Positions 1-7,886 of a DNA stretch of 8,164 nucleotides are shown here, one piece after another; the stretch's first letter is position 1; each line of letters starts with the position of its first letter. Source of the stretch: Aquificaceae bacterium (lineage in GTDB: Bacteria > Aquificota > Aquificia > Aquificales > Aquificaceae). The DNA lies in contig WFYH01000238.1 in assembly GCA_015490215.1 (NCBI GenBank), positions 1-8,164 of the forward strand, written 5' to 3'. The notes below the pieces were generated by a model. It was not told where the DNA came from and ran no database searches. It saw only the letters and a program-made list of their open reading frames with translations. The position numbers were made by a program, and so were the translations under genes.

Positions 1-24
1 CCCTCCGCCCGGAGGGGCCTTTCT
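1..24 (+). terminator. Rho-independent terminator of an upstream gene (left edge)
   Basis: Positions 1-6 (CCCTCC) pair perfectly with 11-16 (GGAGGG) around a 4-nt loop, and a T-rich stretch (TTTCT, 20-24) follows shortly after. The stem starts at the first base of the window, so it may extend further left. It would end transcription of a plus-strand gene outside the window and separate it from secA. The T-tract is short and offset from the stem by G17-C19, so this is a plausible rather than a strong terminator. Confidence 0.55.
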
Positions 25-94
25 AAAATAATCGCTCACCGAAGAGCAGCTTTCCTCCCAACCCGAAGTTGCAGGGTTTAGAATATTATGGGAT

Positions 95-3055
95 ATGATA
101 GGCTGGCTTCTTAAAAAGATCGTAGGAACCAAGAACGAAAGGGAAATAAAAAAGCTTAAACCCTTTGTTCGGAAGGTAAACGAGCTGGAAAGGGAGCTTG
201 ATGAACTTCCCAACAGCGAGCTTGTGAAAAAGGCGCAGGAGCTTTACGACACGATCCGCCTGAACGAGGAAATAAAGGAGAGGATCATAAGAGGGGATAT
301 CACCGAAGAGGTGGTCTTAGGCTTTGCCCTCGTTCGGGAAGCTGCCAAAAGGACGCTCGGGCTGAGGCACTTTGACGTCCAGCTTATAGGTGGCTTTGTC
401 CTACACCAAGGGAAGATAGCAGAGATGAAGACAGGAGAGGGGAAAACTCTCGTTGCCACCCTGCCCTCGGCAGTAAACGGGATGACCGATGAGGGGGTTC
501 ATGTGGTAACCGTTAACGACTACCTTGCCCGCAGGGATGCCCAGTGGATGGGTCCCATATACAAGTTCCTTGGTCTTGAGGTGGGCGTCATAAACTCCGA
601 CGGCAAATCCTACAGGGTGGAGTGGGCGGACGAAGAAGCTTTCAGGGAAGCGTTGGAAAAGGACTTGAGGGTGTGGCCCAAGGGCTTCTTTGAAGAGATC
701 CTTCCCTCCGACAAGATAAATATAGATGCGAAAAAAGCCTTCTTTACCGTTCTGAAGGAAGTCCAAAGAAGGGAAGCCTACAGCGCCAACATAACTTACG
801 GGACGAACAACGAGTTTGGCTTTGATTATCTGAGGGACAATATGGCTTTCTCAAAGGAGGAGATCGTTCAGGTAAAGGGGCACAACTATGCTATAGTGGA
901 CGAGGTGGACTCTATCCTCATAGACGAAGCCAGAACACCGCTCATTATCTCCGGTCCCGCCCAGATGGACACGAGAATTTACGAGGTGGCGGATAAGGTA
1001 GTCAGAACCCTACAAAAGGACAAGGACTTTACCATAGACGAAAAGAACAGGAACGTGACTCTCACAGAGGAAGGTATAGCCAAGATAGAAAAGGCTCTCG
1101 GGGTTGAGAACCTATACGATTTGAAGAATATAGATCTTCTGCATGCAATCATTCAGGCTATACGGGCGCACCATCTTTTCAAAAGGGACGTTCACTATAT
1201 AGTCAGGGACGGGGAGGTTTTGATAGTTGATGAATTTACGGGAAGGGTTCTGCCCGGCAGAAGGTGGTCCGATGGACTCCACCAAGCCATAGAGGTAAAG
1301 GAAGGGGTTAAGGTAAAGGAAGAAAACCAAACCCTTGCCTCAATAACCTTCCAAAACTACTTCAAGCTCTACAGGAAACTTGCCGGTATGACAGGAACAG
1401 CGGAGACGGAAGAACTTGAATTCAGACAGATCTACAACCTCCCTGTGGTGGTTATCCCCACCCACAAGCCTATGATAAGGAAGGATTTGCCCGATCTGGT
1501 TTACAAAACAAAAAAAGAAAAATGGGAAAAGGTGGTAGAGGAGGTTCTGATAAACCACCTATTCGGAAGACCCGTTCTCGTGGGAACGGTGTCTATAGAG
1601 GACAACGAAAGGCTTTCTTCCCTCCTCAAAGACAAAAAGCTCCTTAGGAAGATCCTTGAGAAGGAAGAGGTCAAAGAGAGGATACAGAAGCTCAAAGAGA
1701 AGTTTCAGGTAAGCGACGAAGAGCTGAAAGAACGTATAGACCGCATTCTGAAAAAGGGAATTCCCCACAACGTCTTGAATGCAAAGCACCATGAAAAGGA
1801 AGCCTACATCATAGCCCAAGCGGGTAGGGTCGGTGCAGTAACCATAGCTACTAACATGGCTGGAAGGGGAACCGACATCCTCCTCGGCGGCAACCCCGAG
1901 TATTTGGCTAAGGAGATACTCATGAGTAAGGGTAAAAACCCCGAAGAGGCTACAGAGGAAGAGTGGAAGGAAGCCTTTGAGGAAGCATACAAGATAACGG
2001 AAAAGGAAAAAGAAGAGGTCAGAAGGCTCGGGGGACTTTTGGTTATAGGAACGGAAAGGCACGAATCAAGAAGAATAGACAACCAGCTGAGGGGTCGTTC
2101 GGGCAGACAGGGAGACCCCGGCGAGTCAAGGTTCATACTGTCCCTTGAGGATGACCTCCTCAGACTCTTCGGCGGGGAGAGGGTAAGCAAGCTGATGGAG
2201 ATGCTCAAGATACCCGAGGGGGAACCCATAGAGAGTAAGATGGTCACCAAGGCACTTCAGAATGCTCAAAAGAGGGTTGAAGCCCAAAACTTCCAGATAA
2301 GGAAGAGGCTCTTTGAATACGACAACGTTATGAACACCCAGAGGGAGGTAATCTACTCCCTGCGTCGGGATATCCTTGAAGGGGAAAACCTAAAAGAGGT
2401 GATCCTTGAGTTCATAAGGGATGTCCTTGAGAGGGAGGTAGAAAGGCTCCTCCCCGAAGAGGACCCTGAGCTTTGGGAGACGGAAGGGCTTAAGAATTTT
2501 CTCAAGGAGTGGACGGGCAGAGATATAGATATACCCGAGGTAAGGGATAAAGAAGAATTGGTAAACGCCCTCTTTGGAAAGATAAAGGAGCTTTACGAGG
2601 AAAAGGAAAGGGAGCTCGGAAGCCCCGAGGCTATGAGGGAGTTGGAGAGGATAATACTCCTCAACATCCTTGATACCCTCTGGAGGGAGCACCTGCATGT
2701 TCTTGACAGGCTGAGAGAGGGTATATACCTGAGGGGTTACGCCTCAAGGGATCCCCTCGTTGAATATAAAAGGGAAGCCTTTGAACTCTTTGAAGATCTC
2801 CTTCACAGGATAAAGATGCACACCGTTTCCAACCTCCTTCAGGTTCAGATAAGAACTGCGGAAGAGATAGAGCAGGAAAAGGCTTTGGAAGAGAAAAAGC
2901 ACGAGGAACTTATGAGCCATGCGGTATATGCGGGCTCTGAAAACCAGAGCAGGGGACCCCGTCCTAAAACCTTGAAAGAGAGGCTAAGAAGCGAAAGGCT
3001 CAGGAAGCAAAGGCTCAGGGCAAAGAGGGCGCAGAAGAAGCAGGATGGAAGTTAA
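95..3055 (+). CDS. secA: SecA preprotein translocase ATPase
   Basis: SecA is the ATPase motor that pushes unfolded preproteins through SecYEG at the inner membrane. Visible features: N-terminal helix; Walker A MKTGEGKT at 111-118; Walker B VDEVDS at 268-273; the preprotein-crosslinking region after about 286; NMAGRGTDI at 587-595; helicase motif [12 protein letters not shown], at 664-673; and the scaffold/two-helix-finger region near 840-905 ([14 protein letters not shown]). At 986 residues it is longer than E. coli SecA (901). Two Lys/Glu-rich insertions explain most of this: about 170-224 in NBD1 and about 512-551 in NBD2. The C-terminus is a basic Arg/Lys tail (about 957-982) and lacks the Cys-rich zinc-binding tail that many SecA proteins use to contact SecB. 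The ATG at 95 is the first in frame and gives the usual SecA N-terminus. It has no good Shine-Dalgarno, and -10-like sequences (TAGAAT 79-84, TATTAT 84-89) sit just upstream. The 3' end overlaps mtnA. Confidence 0.99.
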   Translation: MIGWLLKKIVGTKNEREIKKLKPFVRKVNELERELDELPNSELVKKAQELYDTIRLNEEIKERIIRGDITEEVVLGFALVREAAKRTLGLRHFDVQLIGGFVLHQGKIAEMKTGEGKTLVATLPSAVNGMTDEGVHVVTVNDYLARRDAQWMGPIYKFLGLEVGVINSDGKSYRVEWADEEAFREALEKDLRVWPKGFFEEILPSDKINIDAKKAFFTVLKEVQRREAYSANITYGTNNEFGFDYLRDNMAFSKEEIVQVKGHNYAIVDEVDSILIDEARTPLIISGPAQMDTRIYEVADKVVRTLQKDKDFTIDEKNRNVTLTEEGIAKIEKALGVENLYDLKNIDLLHAIIQAIRAHHLFKRDVHYIVRDGEVLIVDEFTGRVLPGRRWSDGLHQAIEVKEGVKVKEENQTLASITFQNYFKLYRKLAGMTGTAETEELEFRQIYNLPVVVIPTHKPMIRKDLPDLVYKTKKEKWEKVVEEVLINHLFGRPVLVGTVSIEDNERLSSLLKDKKLLRKILEKEEVKERIQKLKEKFQVSDEELKERIDRILKKGIPHNVLNAKHHEKEAYIIAQAGRVGAVTIATNMAGRGTDILLGGNPEYLAKEILMSKGKNPEEATEEEWKEAFEEAYKITEKEKEEVRRLGGLLVIGTERHESRRIDNQLRGRSGRQGDPGESRFILSLEDDLLRLFGGERVSKLMEMLKIPEGEPIESKMVTKALQNAQKRVEAQNFQIRKRLFEYDNVMNTQREVIYSLRRDILEGENLKEVILEFIRDVLEREVERLLPEEDPELWETEGLKNFLKEWTGRDIDIPEVRDKEELVNALFGKIKELYEEKERELGSPEAMRELERIILLNILDTLWREHLHVLDRLREGIYLRGYASRDPLVEYKREAFELFEDLLHRIKMHTVSNLLQVQIRTAEEIEQEKALEEKKHEELMSHAVYAGSENQSRGPRPKTLKERLRSERLRKQRLRAKRAQKKQDGS

Positions 3056-4031
3056 AGCCTTTATATGGAGGGGCGAAAGCCTCGCCCTCTTGGACCAAAG
3101 GGAACTGCCCCACAAAGAGGTGTGGCTTGATCTGAAAGACCACCTTCAAGTGGCGCAGGCGATAAAGTCAATGGCAGTCAGGGGAGCCCCCGCCATAGGG
3201 TGTGTAAGCGCTTACGGCTTTGTGCTGGGAATAAAGAGAGGTGCGGATCCACAAGAAGTTTACGAGGTTCTGAAAAACACCAGACCCACCGCCTACAACC
3301 TATTCTGGGCGCTTGGCAGAATGCTGCGTGCCCTAGAAGAGGGCAGAGATTTAGAAGAGGAAGCAAAGGCTATAGAAAGGGAAGACTATGAAGCCAACAG
3401 GAGAATGGGAGACCTCGGAGCGGAGCTTCTGCCCGATGAGGTGAGGATTTTAACCCACTGTAATACGGGAGCCTTGGCTACCGCAGGCTGGGGAACCGCC
3501 CTTGGTGTTATAAGGTCCGCACACTACAGGGGCAAGAAGGTAAAGGTCTGGGTGGATGAAACGAGACCCTACCTTCAGGGAGCAAGGCTGACCGCTTGGG
3601 AGCTTTTAAAGGAAGGTATACCCCATACGGTAATAACCGACTCCACCGCAGGGTTTCTGATGAAAAAGGGGGCGGTAGATGCGGTAATAGTCGGAGCTGA
3701 CAGGATAACCGCAAAAGGGGACGTAGCCAACAAGATAGGAACCTACTCTCTCGCCCTGTTGGCAAAGCACCACAACATCCCCTTTTACGTGGCGGCACCC
3801 TCTTCAACCTTTGATCTTTCCATAAAGAACGGTGAGGATATCCCCATAGAAGAAAGGGATCCATCCGAAACGAAAAACTGTGGCGGGGTTACCATTACCC
3901 CAAAAGAGTCTCCCGCCCTTCACATAGCCTTTGATGTTACGCCCGCAGAGTATATAACCGCCATAATTACCGAAAATGGAGTAATAAGCCCCGTTACCGA
4001 AGAGAAGGTAAGGGAGATAGTAAACGGCTAA
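3045..4031 (+). CDS. mtnA: S-methyl-5-thioribose-1-phosphate isomerase
   Basis: MtnA converts methylthioribose-1-phosphate (an aldose) to methylthioribulose-1-phosphate in the cytoplasmic methionine salvage pathway, which recycles methylthioadenosine. The protein has 328 residues, slightly short for the family (about 340-350) but with all core motifs: [10 protein letters not shown] at 43-52 (substrate phosphate region), [10 protein letters not shown] at 137-146 with the catalytic Cys139, VWVDETRP at 168-175, and [20 protein letters not shown] at 214-233 with the catalytic Asp219. These two residues and the overall pattern separate MtnA from eIF2B-alpha and ribose-1,5-bisphosphate isomerase relatives. 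The ATG lies inside the last codons of secA (11-bp overlap, different frame) and has only a weak AGG upstream, so translation is probably coupled to secA. No other methionine-salvage gene is visible nearby. Confidence 0.96.
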   Translation: MEVKAFIWRGESLALLDQRELPHKEVWLDLKDHLQVAQAIKSMAVRGAPAIGCVSAYGFVLGIKRGADPQEVYEVLKNTRPTAYNLFWALGRMLRALEEGRDLEEEAKAIEREDYEANRRMGDLGAELLPDEVRILTHCNTGALATAGWGTALGVIRSAHYRGKKVKVWVDETRPYLQGARLTAWELLKEGIPHTVITDSTAGFLMKKGAVDAVIVGADRITAKGDVANKIGTYSLALLAKHHNIPFYVAAPSSTFDLSIKNGEDIPIEERDPSETKNCGGVTITPKESPALHIAFDVTPAEYITAIITENGVISPVTEEKVREIVNG

Positions 4032-4041
4032 AGAAACCTCC

Positions 4042-4512
4042 ATGGGCGGGAAGGTGCACATAGAGAGGGCTACGGAAAAAGAGCTTGACAAGCTGGCAGA
4101 GCTTTATCTGAAAGGCTACGTTGGTCTTGAAGAGTATTCCTACACGCACCCCGAAGATGTAAAGGCTTACATGAGATGGCTTTGGAGAAGGGATCAGAAG
4201 GGCATCTTTGTAGCTAAAGAGGGTGAGAAAATAGTGGGATTTGTAGCAGGTGACGCTGATTGGTTCAGCAAAAGGGAAAGGAAGAAAGTCGGGGCTGTCC
4301 ACGAAATAGTGGTAGATCCAGACAGGCGTGGCTTGGGGATAGGTAAAGCCCTTATGGAAAGGATTTTGGATTACTTCAGGGAATCCGGGCTTGATACGGT
4401 TGAACTTTGGGTGGGGGACGAAAACGAGAGGGCACTTAGGTTTTATAAAAGCTTAGGCTTTAAAGAGAAGGACAGATACAACTACTGGATAAGGATGACT
4501 AAGCCCCTTTAA
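4042..4512 (+). CDS. GNAT-family N-acetyltransferase (RimI-like)
   Basis: This 156-residue protein is a single GNAT domain that would transfer acetyl from acetyl-CoA to an amine. Motif A runs from VHEIVVDPDRRGLGIGKALM (86-105), with the acetyl-CoA pyrophosphate-binding loop RRGLGIG at 95-101. Motif B is NERALRFYKSLGF at 128-140, where the Tyr is the usual candidate general acid. The substrate-binding N-terminal half (about 20-60) is charged and tells little about the acceptor. The overall pattern resembles RimI-type protein acetyltransferases, but many small-molecule GNATs look the same, so no symbol is given. It starts 10 bp after mtnA, so co-transcription with secA-mtnA is likely. There is no recognisable Shine-Dalgarno before ATG 4042, and an in-frame GTG at 4054 is an alternative start that would remove four residues. 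The 3' end overlaps the convergent gene by 14 bp. Confidence 0.9.
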   Translation: MGGKVHIERATEKELDKLAELYLKGYVGLEEYSYTHPEDVKAYMRWLWRRDQKGIFVAKEGEKIVGFVAGDADWFSKRERKKVGAVHEIVVDPDRRGLGIGKALMERILDYFRESGLDTVELWVGDENERALRFYKSLGFKEKDRYNYWIRMTKPL

Positions 4513-4837
4513 GCTCCTTCCTTCCCGAAAGGGTTTCCAAGAGGGCTATTATCTTGGTTTTACAGGGGGCGGGAGCTTTTACAAACAAACCCAAAGCGTC
4601 CACCGTTCTGGTCACCTCTTCGGCGGACACTGATCTCGCAAAGGATTCAAGAAGAGGGATAATGTCTTCTATCTCTGAAGAGATCCTCTTGTCTTGGAGC
4701 AGATCCTCTGCCGTCTTTCCATCCCTGAGCCTTCTGAGAGCTTTCATACACTTGACTATGAGGTCATCCCTGAACTCCGACCACTTCAAATCCGAAAACC
4801 TGAGGACTATCTCCAGAAGTATCTCGGTGCCGTTCAT
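4499..4837 (-). CDS. Hypothetical helical protein, 112 aa
   Basis: I do not recognise this protein. It has 112 residues, no signal peptide or membrane segment, and looks almost entirely alpha-helical, with amphipathic Leu/Ile/Glu/Lys stretches at about 5-18, 22-38, 52-70 and 72-85. It has two isolated cysteines (Cys30, Cys92) and no metal-binding cluster. Reasons to think it is real: it begins 6 bp after the stop of the E1-like gene on the same strand; the ATG is preceded by an AAAGGA Shine-Dalgarno that overlaps that stop; and its composition matches its neighbours. The opposite-strand frames here read as Ser-rich shadow. It ends in KELKGA, not Gly-Gly, so it is not an obvious ubiquitin-like sulfur carrier for the neighbouring enzyme. 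Its last 14 bp overlap the convergent acetyltransferase gene. It may be a lineage-specific protein of the Aquificales. Confidence 0.72.
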   Translation of the reverse strand: MNGTEILLEIVLRFSDLKWSEFRDDLIVKCMKALRRLRDGKTAEDLLQDKRISSEIEDIIPLLESFARSVSAEEVTRTVDALGLFVKAPAPCKTKIIALLETLSGRKELKGA

Positions 4838-4843
4838 TTTCCT

Positions 4844-5659
4844 TTAAAAGCGCACCTCGCAGCTTTGTTCGTATTCAATGAGCTGTGTGATTTTGGGTTC
4901 CTTCCCGCATAGGGGGCAGTTAGGGTCCTTCCTGAGTTTTACCTTCCTGAAGTCCATAGAAAGGGCGTCCATTATCAGGAGCTTACCCACAAGGGGTTCA
5001 CCTATGCCCAGCAGAAGCTTAATGGCTTCCGTAGCCTGTATACAACCCATTATCCCGCCTATTGATCCGAGTATACCCGCCTCCTGACAGGAGGGCACCA
5101 TGCCCGGAGGGGGAGGCTCAGGGAAAAGGCATCTGTAGCAGGGCGAGTTATCCTTATCTCTGAAGTCAAAAACACTGCACTGCCCTTCAAATCTGAGCAT
5201 TGCTGCGGAGACGAGGGGTTTGCCCGCAAAGTAGCAGGCATCGTTTATAAGAAACCTTGTGGGGAAGTTATCCGTCCCGTCTAAGATCACATCGTAGTCC
5301 TTTATCAGATCCATTATGTTGTCCTTGTTTACCATCTGGTTGTAGGTGATAACCTTCACGTCCGGGTTCAGAGCCTGAAGGGTCTTTTTGGCGGATTCTA
5401 CCTTAGGAACACCTACCCTATCTGTGGTATGCAGTATCTGCCTCTGGAGGTTAGAAAAGTCCACAACGTCGTAATCCACTATACCTATGGTTCCCACACC
5501 TGCAGCCGCAAGGTAAAAGAGAGCCGGGGATCCCAAACCTCCTGCGCCTATAACAAGAACCTTGGACTTGAGGAGTTTCTCCTGACCTTTACCGCCCACC
5601 TCGGGCAGGATTATGTGCCTCGCATACCTCTTTATCTGCTCTTCCGTGAACTGGAACAT
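4844..5659 (-). CDS. moeB: MoeB/ThiF/HesA-family E1-like adenylyltransferase
   Basis: Enzymes of this family use ATP to adenylate the C-terminal Gly-Gly of a small sulfur carrier (MoaD or ThiS) in molybdopterin or thiamin synthesis. Read from ATG 5659 (271 residues), it has the Rossmann nucleotide loop GAGGLGSP (38-45), SNLQRQ (69-74), LDGTDN (126-131), two Cys-X2-Cys zinc pairs (Cys174/177 and Cys248/251) and the conserved PSCQEAGI segment with Cys191. Arg14, Arg73, Lys86 and Asp130 fall at the same numbers as the ATP-site residues I recall for E. coli MoeB. That match favours this start over an in-frame TTG at 5704, which overlaps the pseC stop and adds 15 atypical residues. There is no rhodanese domain. 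Whether it serves MoaD, ThiS or another carrier cannot be decided from the sequence, so the symbol is a family-level best guess. It follows pseC on the same strand and is followed by a 112-aa unknown gene. Confidence 0.9.
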   Translation of the reverse strand: MFQFTEEQIKRYARHIILPEVGGKGQEKLLKSKVLVIGAGGLGSPALFYLAAAGVGTIGIVDYDVVDFSNLQRQILHTTDRVGVPKVESAKKTLQALNPDVKVITYNQMVNKDNIMDLIKDYDVILDGTDNFPTRFLINDACYFAGKPLVSAAMLRFEGQCSVFDFRDKDNSPCYRCLFPEPPPPGMVPSCQEAGILGSIGGIMGCIQATEAIKLLLGIGEPLVGKLLIMDALSMDFRKVKLRKDPNCPLCGKEPKITQLIEYEQSCEVRF

Positions 5660-5695
5660 GATTAAAAATTTACGAGATTTAGGATGTCCTTTCAA
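5660..5695 (-). promoter_or_regulatory. Possible sigma-70-type promoter for the E1-like gene
   Basis: On the minus strand TTGAAA (5695-5690) is separated by exactly 17 nt from TAAATT (5672-5667), a fair match to -35 and -10 boxes. The predicted transcript would start at about 5660-5659, right at the preferred ATG, giving a leaderless or nearly leaderless mRNA. This fits the absence of a Shine-Dalgarno before that ATG. The only other purine-rich element (AAAGGA) is too far upstream. The boxes sit in a 41-bp gap after pseC. In A+T-rich DNA such matches occur by chance, so confidence is low. Confidence 0.3.
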
Positions 5696-5700
5696 GGAAA

Positions 5701-6858
5701 TCAAAGACCACCTGACCCGAAAAACCTCTCAGTCTGTTCGTTTACTACCCTTACCACAAGCTCAAGATCTCCTTCCTTTATTGAAGGGAAAATCGGCAAG
5801 GTAAATACTCTCCTGTAAAAGTCCTCAGCGCTAGGGAGTTGCACCGTAGCGTATCCGATGTCTCTGTAAAAAGGATGTCTGTAGATGGGGATGTAGTGGA
5901 CCTGAACACCTATTCCCCTTTCACGGAAAGTCTTTATGATTTCCCTTTTCTTTCCCACAAAGGGATCTTTAAGCCTCACCGGGTATAGGTGATAGGAGTG
6001 AAAAGCGTAAGGTTTTTCTACGGGGAGGTCAAAAAGGGGGTTGTCTTTCAAGCTCTCCCTGTAAAAGCTTGCTATCTCTCTTCTTCTTTCTACAAACCGG
6101 GGAAGTTTTTTAAGCTGAGAGATACCCAAGCTCGCTTGAATATCCGTTAGCCTGAAGTTAAACCCCAAAGTTTGAACCTCATAATACCAGTCACCTTCGG
6201 ATTCATAAACGAACTTTTCCCTGTTTATGCCGTGGTTTCTGATAAGCAGAAGCTTTCTGTATATATCTTCGTCGTTTGTGAGAACCGCTCCGCCTTCACC
6301 CGTAGTTATGTGCTTGACGGGGTGAAAGCTAAAAATCGTAGCGTCGGAATACCTGCAACTTCCTATCTTCGTGTTCTTGTATTCCGCCCCGAGAGCGTGG
6401 CAGGCATCCTCTATAACCTTCAGGTTGTATCTGTTCGCGATTTCTTTTATTCTTTCCAAATCTACAGGGTGCCCCCCGTAGTGGACGGGGACTATTGCCT
6501 TGGTCTTTTCGGTAATCAGATTTTCCACCGAGTCGGGATCAATATTTCCCGTATCCCTCTCCACATCCGCAAATACGGGTTTCGCTCCTAAGACCAGAAG
6601 CATATTGGCAGTTGCTACGAAGGTTATGGGGGTCGTTATAACCTCGTCACCTTTCCCTATCCCGCAGGCAAAGTAAGCACTCAGAAGTGCTGAAGTTCCC
6701 GAGTTGAAAACGACACAGTATTTAGCTCCACAGTATTGAGCAAGCTTTTCTTCAAACTCCTTCACTTTAGGACCTTGGGTTATAAAGTCTGACTTTAAAA
6801 CTTCAACTACCGCTTTTATGTCCTCTTCGTCTATAAACTGCCTTCCGTAGGGGATCAT
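5701..6858 (-). CDS. pseC: UDP-4-amino-4,6-dideoxy-N-acetyl-beta-L-altrosamine aminotransferase (PseC)
   Basis: PseC is a PLP-dependent aminotransferase of the DegT/DnrJ/EryC1 (ArnB-like) fold. It moves an amino group from glutamate to C4 of the 4-keto sugar made by PseB, the second step to pseudaminic acid. The 385 residues show the PLP phosphate region SGTSAL (53-58), VIEDACHALGAEY (148-160) with the cofactor-contacting Asp151, and SFHPVKHITTGEGGAV (177-192) with the Schiff-base Lys182. The C-terminal half has the family HSYHLYPVR (287-295) and a GVQVHYIPIYRHPFY segment (317-331). The length is normal for the family. The ATG overlaps the pseB stop by 4 bp (ATGA), and a short GGAA lies just upstream, so translation is probably coupled to pseB. 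Related sugar aminotransferases share these motifs, but adjacency to pseB makes PseC the best call. Confidence 0.93.
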   Translation of the reverse strand: MIPYGRQFIDEEDIKAVVEVLKSDFITQGPKVKEFEEKLAQYCGAKYCVVFNSGTSALLSAYFACGIGKGDEVITTPITFVATANMLLVLGAKPVFADVERDTGNIDPDSVENLITEKTKAIVPVHYGGHPVDLERIKEIANRYNLKVIEDACHALGAEYKNTKIGSCRYSDATIFSFHPVKHITTGEGGAVLTNDEDIYRKLLLIRNHGINREKFVYESEGDWYYEVQTLGFNFRLTDIQASLGISQLKKLPRFVERRREIASFYRESLKDNPLFDLPVEKPYAFHSYHLYPVRLKDPFVGKKREIIKTFRERGIGVQVHYIPIYRHPFYRDIGYATVQLPSAEDFYRRVFTLPIFPSIKEGDLELVVRVVNEQTERFFGSGGL

Positions 6859-7868
6859 TGTTCCAATTCCAATCTGCTGACTAAATCCCTAAGGTCCTCA
6901 ACCGAAAGCCACCAGTCGTTTTTATCGCTTCTGTAGATAAAACCTTCGGGAAGCCTCTCACCTTTCCACTTCTTCAAGCTTCTACCTTCAAAGCCAAATT
7001 CGGGGAGGATTACAAAGTAGGTTTTATCTCCCACTTTTACCTTAACCGTGTGGCGGGCTTCGTCCTCGGAGACAAGGGTCTCGTGGATCTTTTCGCCGGG
7101 GCGTATCCCTATGATTTTGAAAGAACATTCGGGACATATCGCTTTCGCAAGGTCTACTATCTTCATACTGGGAATGTAAGGGACAAACACCTCACCTCCT
7201 ACAGCTTCTTTAAGGGCAAACAAGACAAGGTCTATCGCATCATCAAAGGTTATCCAAAAGCGTGTCATCCTTTCATCGGTTATGGGAAGCTCCCTTTGCC
7301 CTTCCTCCACGAGCTTTTTGAAAAAGGGAATCACGCTCCCCCTGCTTCCTACAACATTTCCGTATCTAACCACCGAAAAGCAGGTATCTTTGGCTCCCGC
7401 GTAGGCGTTCGCTGCAACTAGCAGTTTCTCCATAGCAAGTTTTGTAGCGCCGTAGAGGTTTACAGGGTTAACCGCTTTATCTGTGGAAAGGGCAATAACC
7501 TTCTTAACACCTTTGTCTATAGCTGCCTCTATTATGTTCTGAGCACCCAAAATGTTTGTCTTTACTGCCTCTATGGGGTTGTATTCAAGTATGGGAACCT
7601 GCTTCAGAGCTGCGGTGTGAATTACGTAATCTACACCCTCAAAGGCTCTATAGAGTCTATCCTTGTCTCTGATATCCCCCAAGAAGAAACGCATCTGGGG
7701 GTATTTCTCGGGAGGGAACTCCTTTTGCATCTGAAACTGTTTGAATTCATCTCTGCTAAAGATTATGATCTTTCTGACCTTAGGGAAATCCCTTAAGAGT
7801 TTTCTCACAAACCTTTTTCCAAAGGACCCCGTCCCACCCGTTATGAGGATAGAGGAATTCTCAAGCAT
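6855..7868 (-). CDS. pseB: UDP-N-acetylglucosamine 4,6-dehydratase (inverting), PseB
   Basis: PseB is a soluble short-chain dehydrogenase/reductase. It removes water from UDP-GlcNAc and inverts C5, giving UDP-2-acetamido-2,6-dideoxy-beta-L-arabino-hex-4-ulose, the first step of pseudaminic acid synthesis. The 337 residues show the NAD(P) Rossmann loop ITGGTGSFGKRF (9-20), GDIRDKDRL (64-72), HTAALKQVPILEYNP (84-98), and the catalytic segment LSTDKAVNPVNLYGATK (127-143) with Asp130, Lys131, Tyr139 and Lys143. RYGNVVGSRGSVIPFF (168-183) and IRPGEKIHE (255-263) are typical of the FlaA1/PseB group. Length and start match the family. The protein is soluble and lacks the membrane helices of the larger PglF/WbpM dehydratases. 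It is the first gene of the minus-strand unit. Upstream is a TATAAT box with only 12 nt before the ATG and no Shine-Dalgarno, then a palindromic block. Confidence 0.95.
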   Translation of the reverse strand: MLENSSILITGGTGSFGKRFVRKLLRDFPKVRKIIIFSRDEFKQFQMQKEFPPEKYPQMRFFLGDIRDKDRLYRAFEGVDYVIHTAALKQVPILEYNPIEAVKTNILGAQNIIEAAIDKGVKKVIALSTDKAVNPVNLYGATKLAMEKLLVAANAYAGAKDTCFSVVRYGNVVGSRGSVIPFFKKLVEEGQRELPITDERMTRFWITFDDAIDLVLFALKEAVGGEVFVPYIPSMKIVDLAKAICPECSFKIIGIRPGEKIHETLVSEDEARHTVKVKVGDKTYFVILPEFGFEGRSLKKWKGERLPEGFIYRSDKNDWWLSVEDLRDLVSRLELEQ

Positions 7869-7880
7869 CGGTGGGTTTAT

Positions 7881-7886
7881 ATTATA
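7881..7886 (-). promoter_or_regulatory. Candidate -10 box for pseB
   Basis: The minus strand reads a perfect TATAAT here, ending 12 nt before the pseB ATG. Transcription would begin about 5-6 nt before the start codon, leaving almost no leader. This agrees with the lack of a Shine-Dalgarno (the bases before the ATG are CCCACCG). No convincing -35 is found 16-18 nt upstream, where only A/T-rich sequence is present. The box could need an activator or be a chance match. Confidence 0.4.

Noticed and set aside
3200..3391. Plus-strand frame inside mtnA
   Set aside because: Arg/Cys-rich out-of-frame reading of a conserved enzyme; no independent support.
3045..4031. eIF2B-alpha or ribose-1,5-bisphosphate isomerase identity for the mtnA product
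   Set aside because: The [10 protein letters not shown] and [15 protein letters not shown] motifs and the overall match fit methylthioribose-1-phosphate isomerase better.
4042..4512. The GNAT protein as PseH, the pseudaminic acid acetyltransferase
   Set aside because: It is on the opposite strand in the secA-mtnA unit and has a RimI-like motif pattern; proximity to pseBC alone does not support PseH.
4511..4545. Terminator hairpin CCC-GAAA-GGG after the acetyltransferase
   Set aside because: Only 3 bp of stem before mismatches and no T-run on either strand.
4499..4837. The 112-aa protein as a MoaD/ThiS-like sulfur carrier
   Set aside because: It ends in Gly-Ala rather than Gly-Gly and looks all-helical, unlike the beta-grasp fold.
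4554..4912. Plus-strand open frames opposite the 112-aa gene and the 3' end of the E1-like gene
   Set aside because: Ser/Leu-rich composition typical of antisense shadows, no start signals, and they lie across better-supported genes.
4844..5704. E1-like gene starting at TTG 5704
   Set aside because: The extra 15 residues are not typical of the family, and ATG 5659 aligns the key residues with MoeB numbering.
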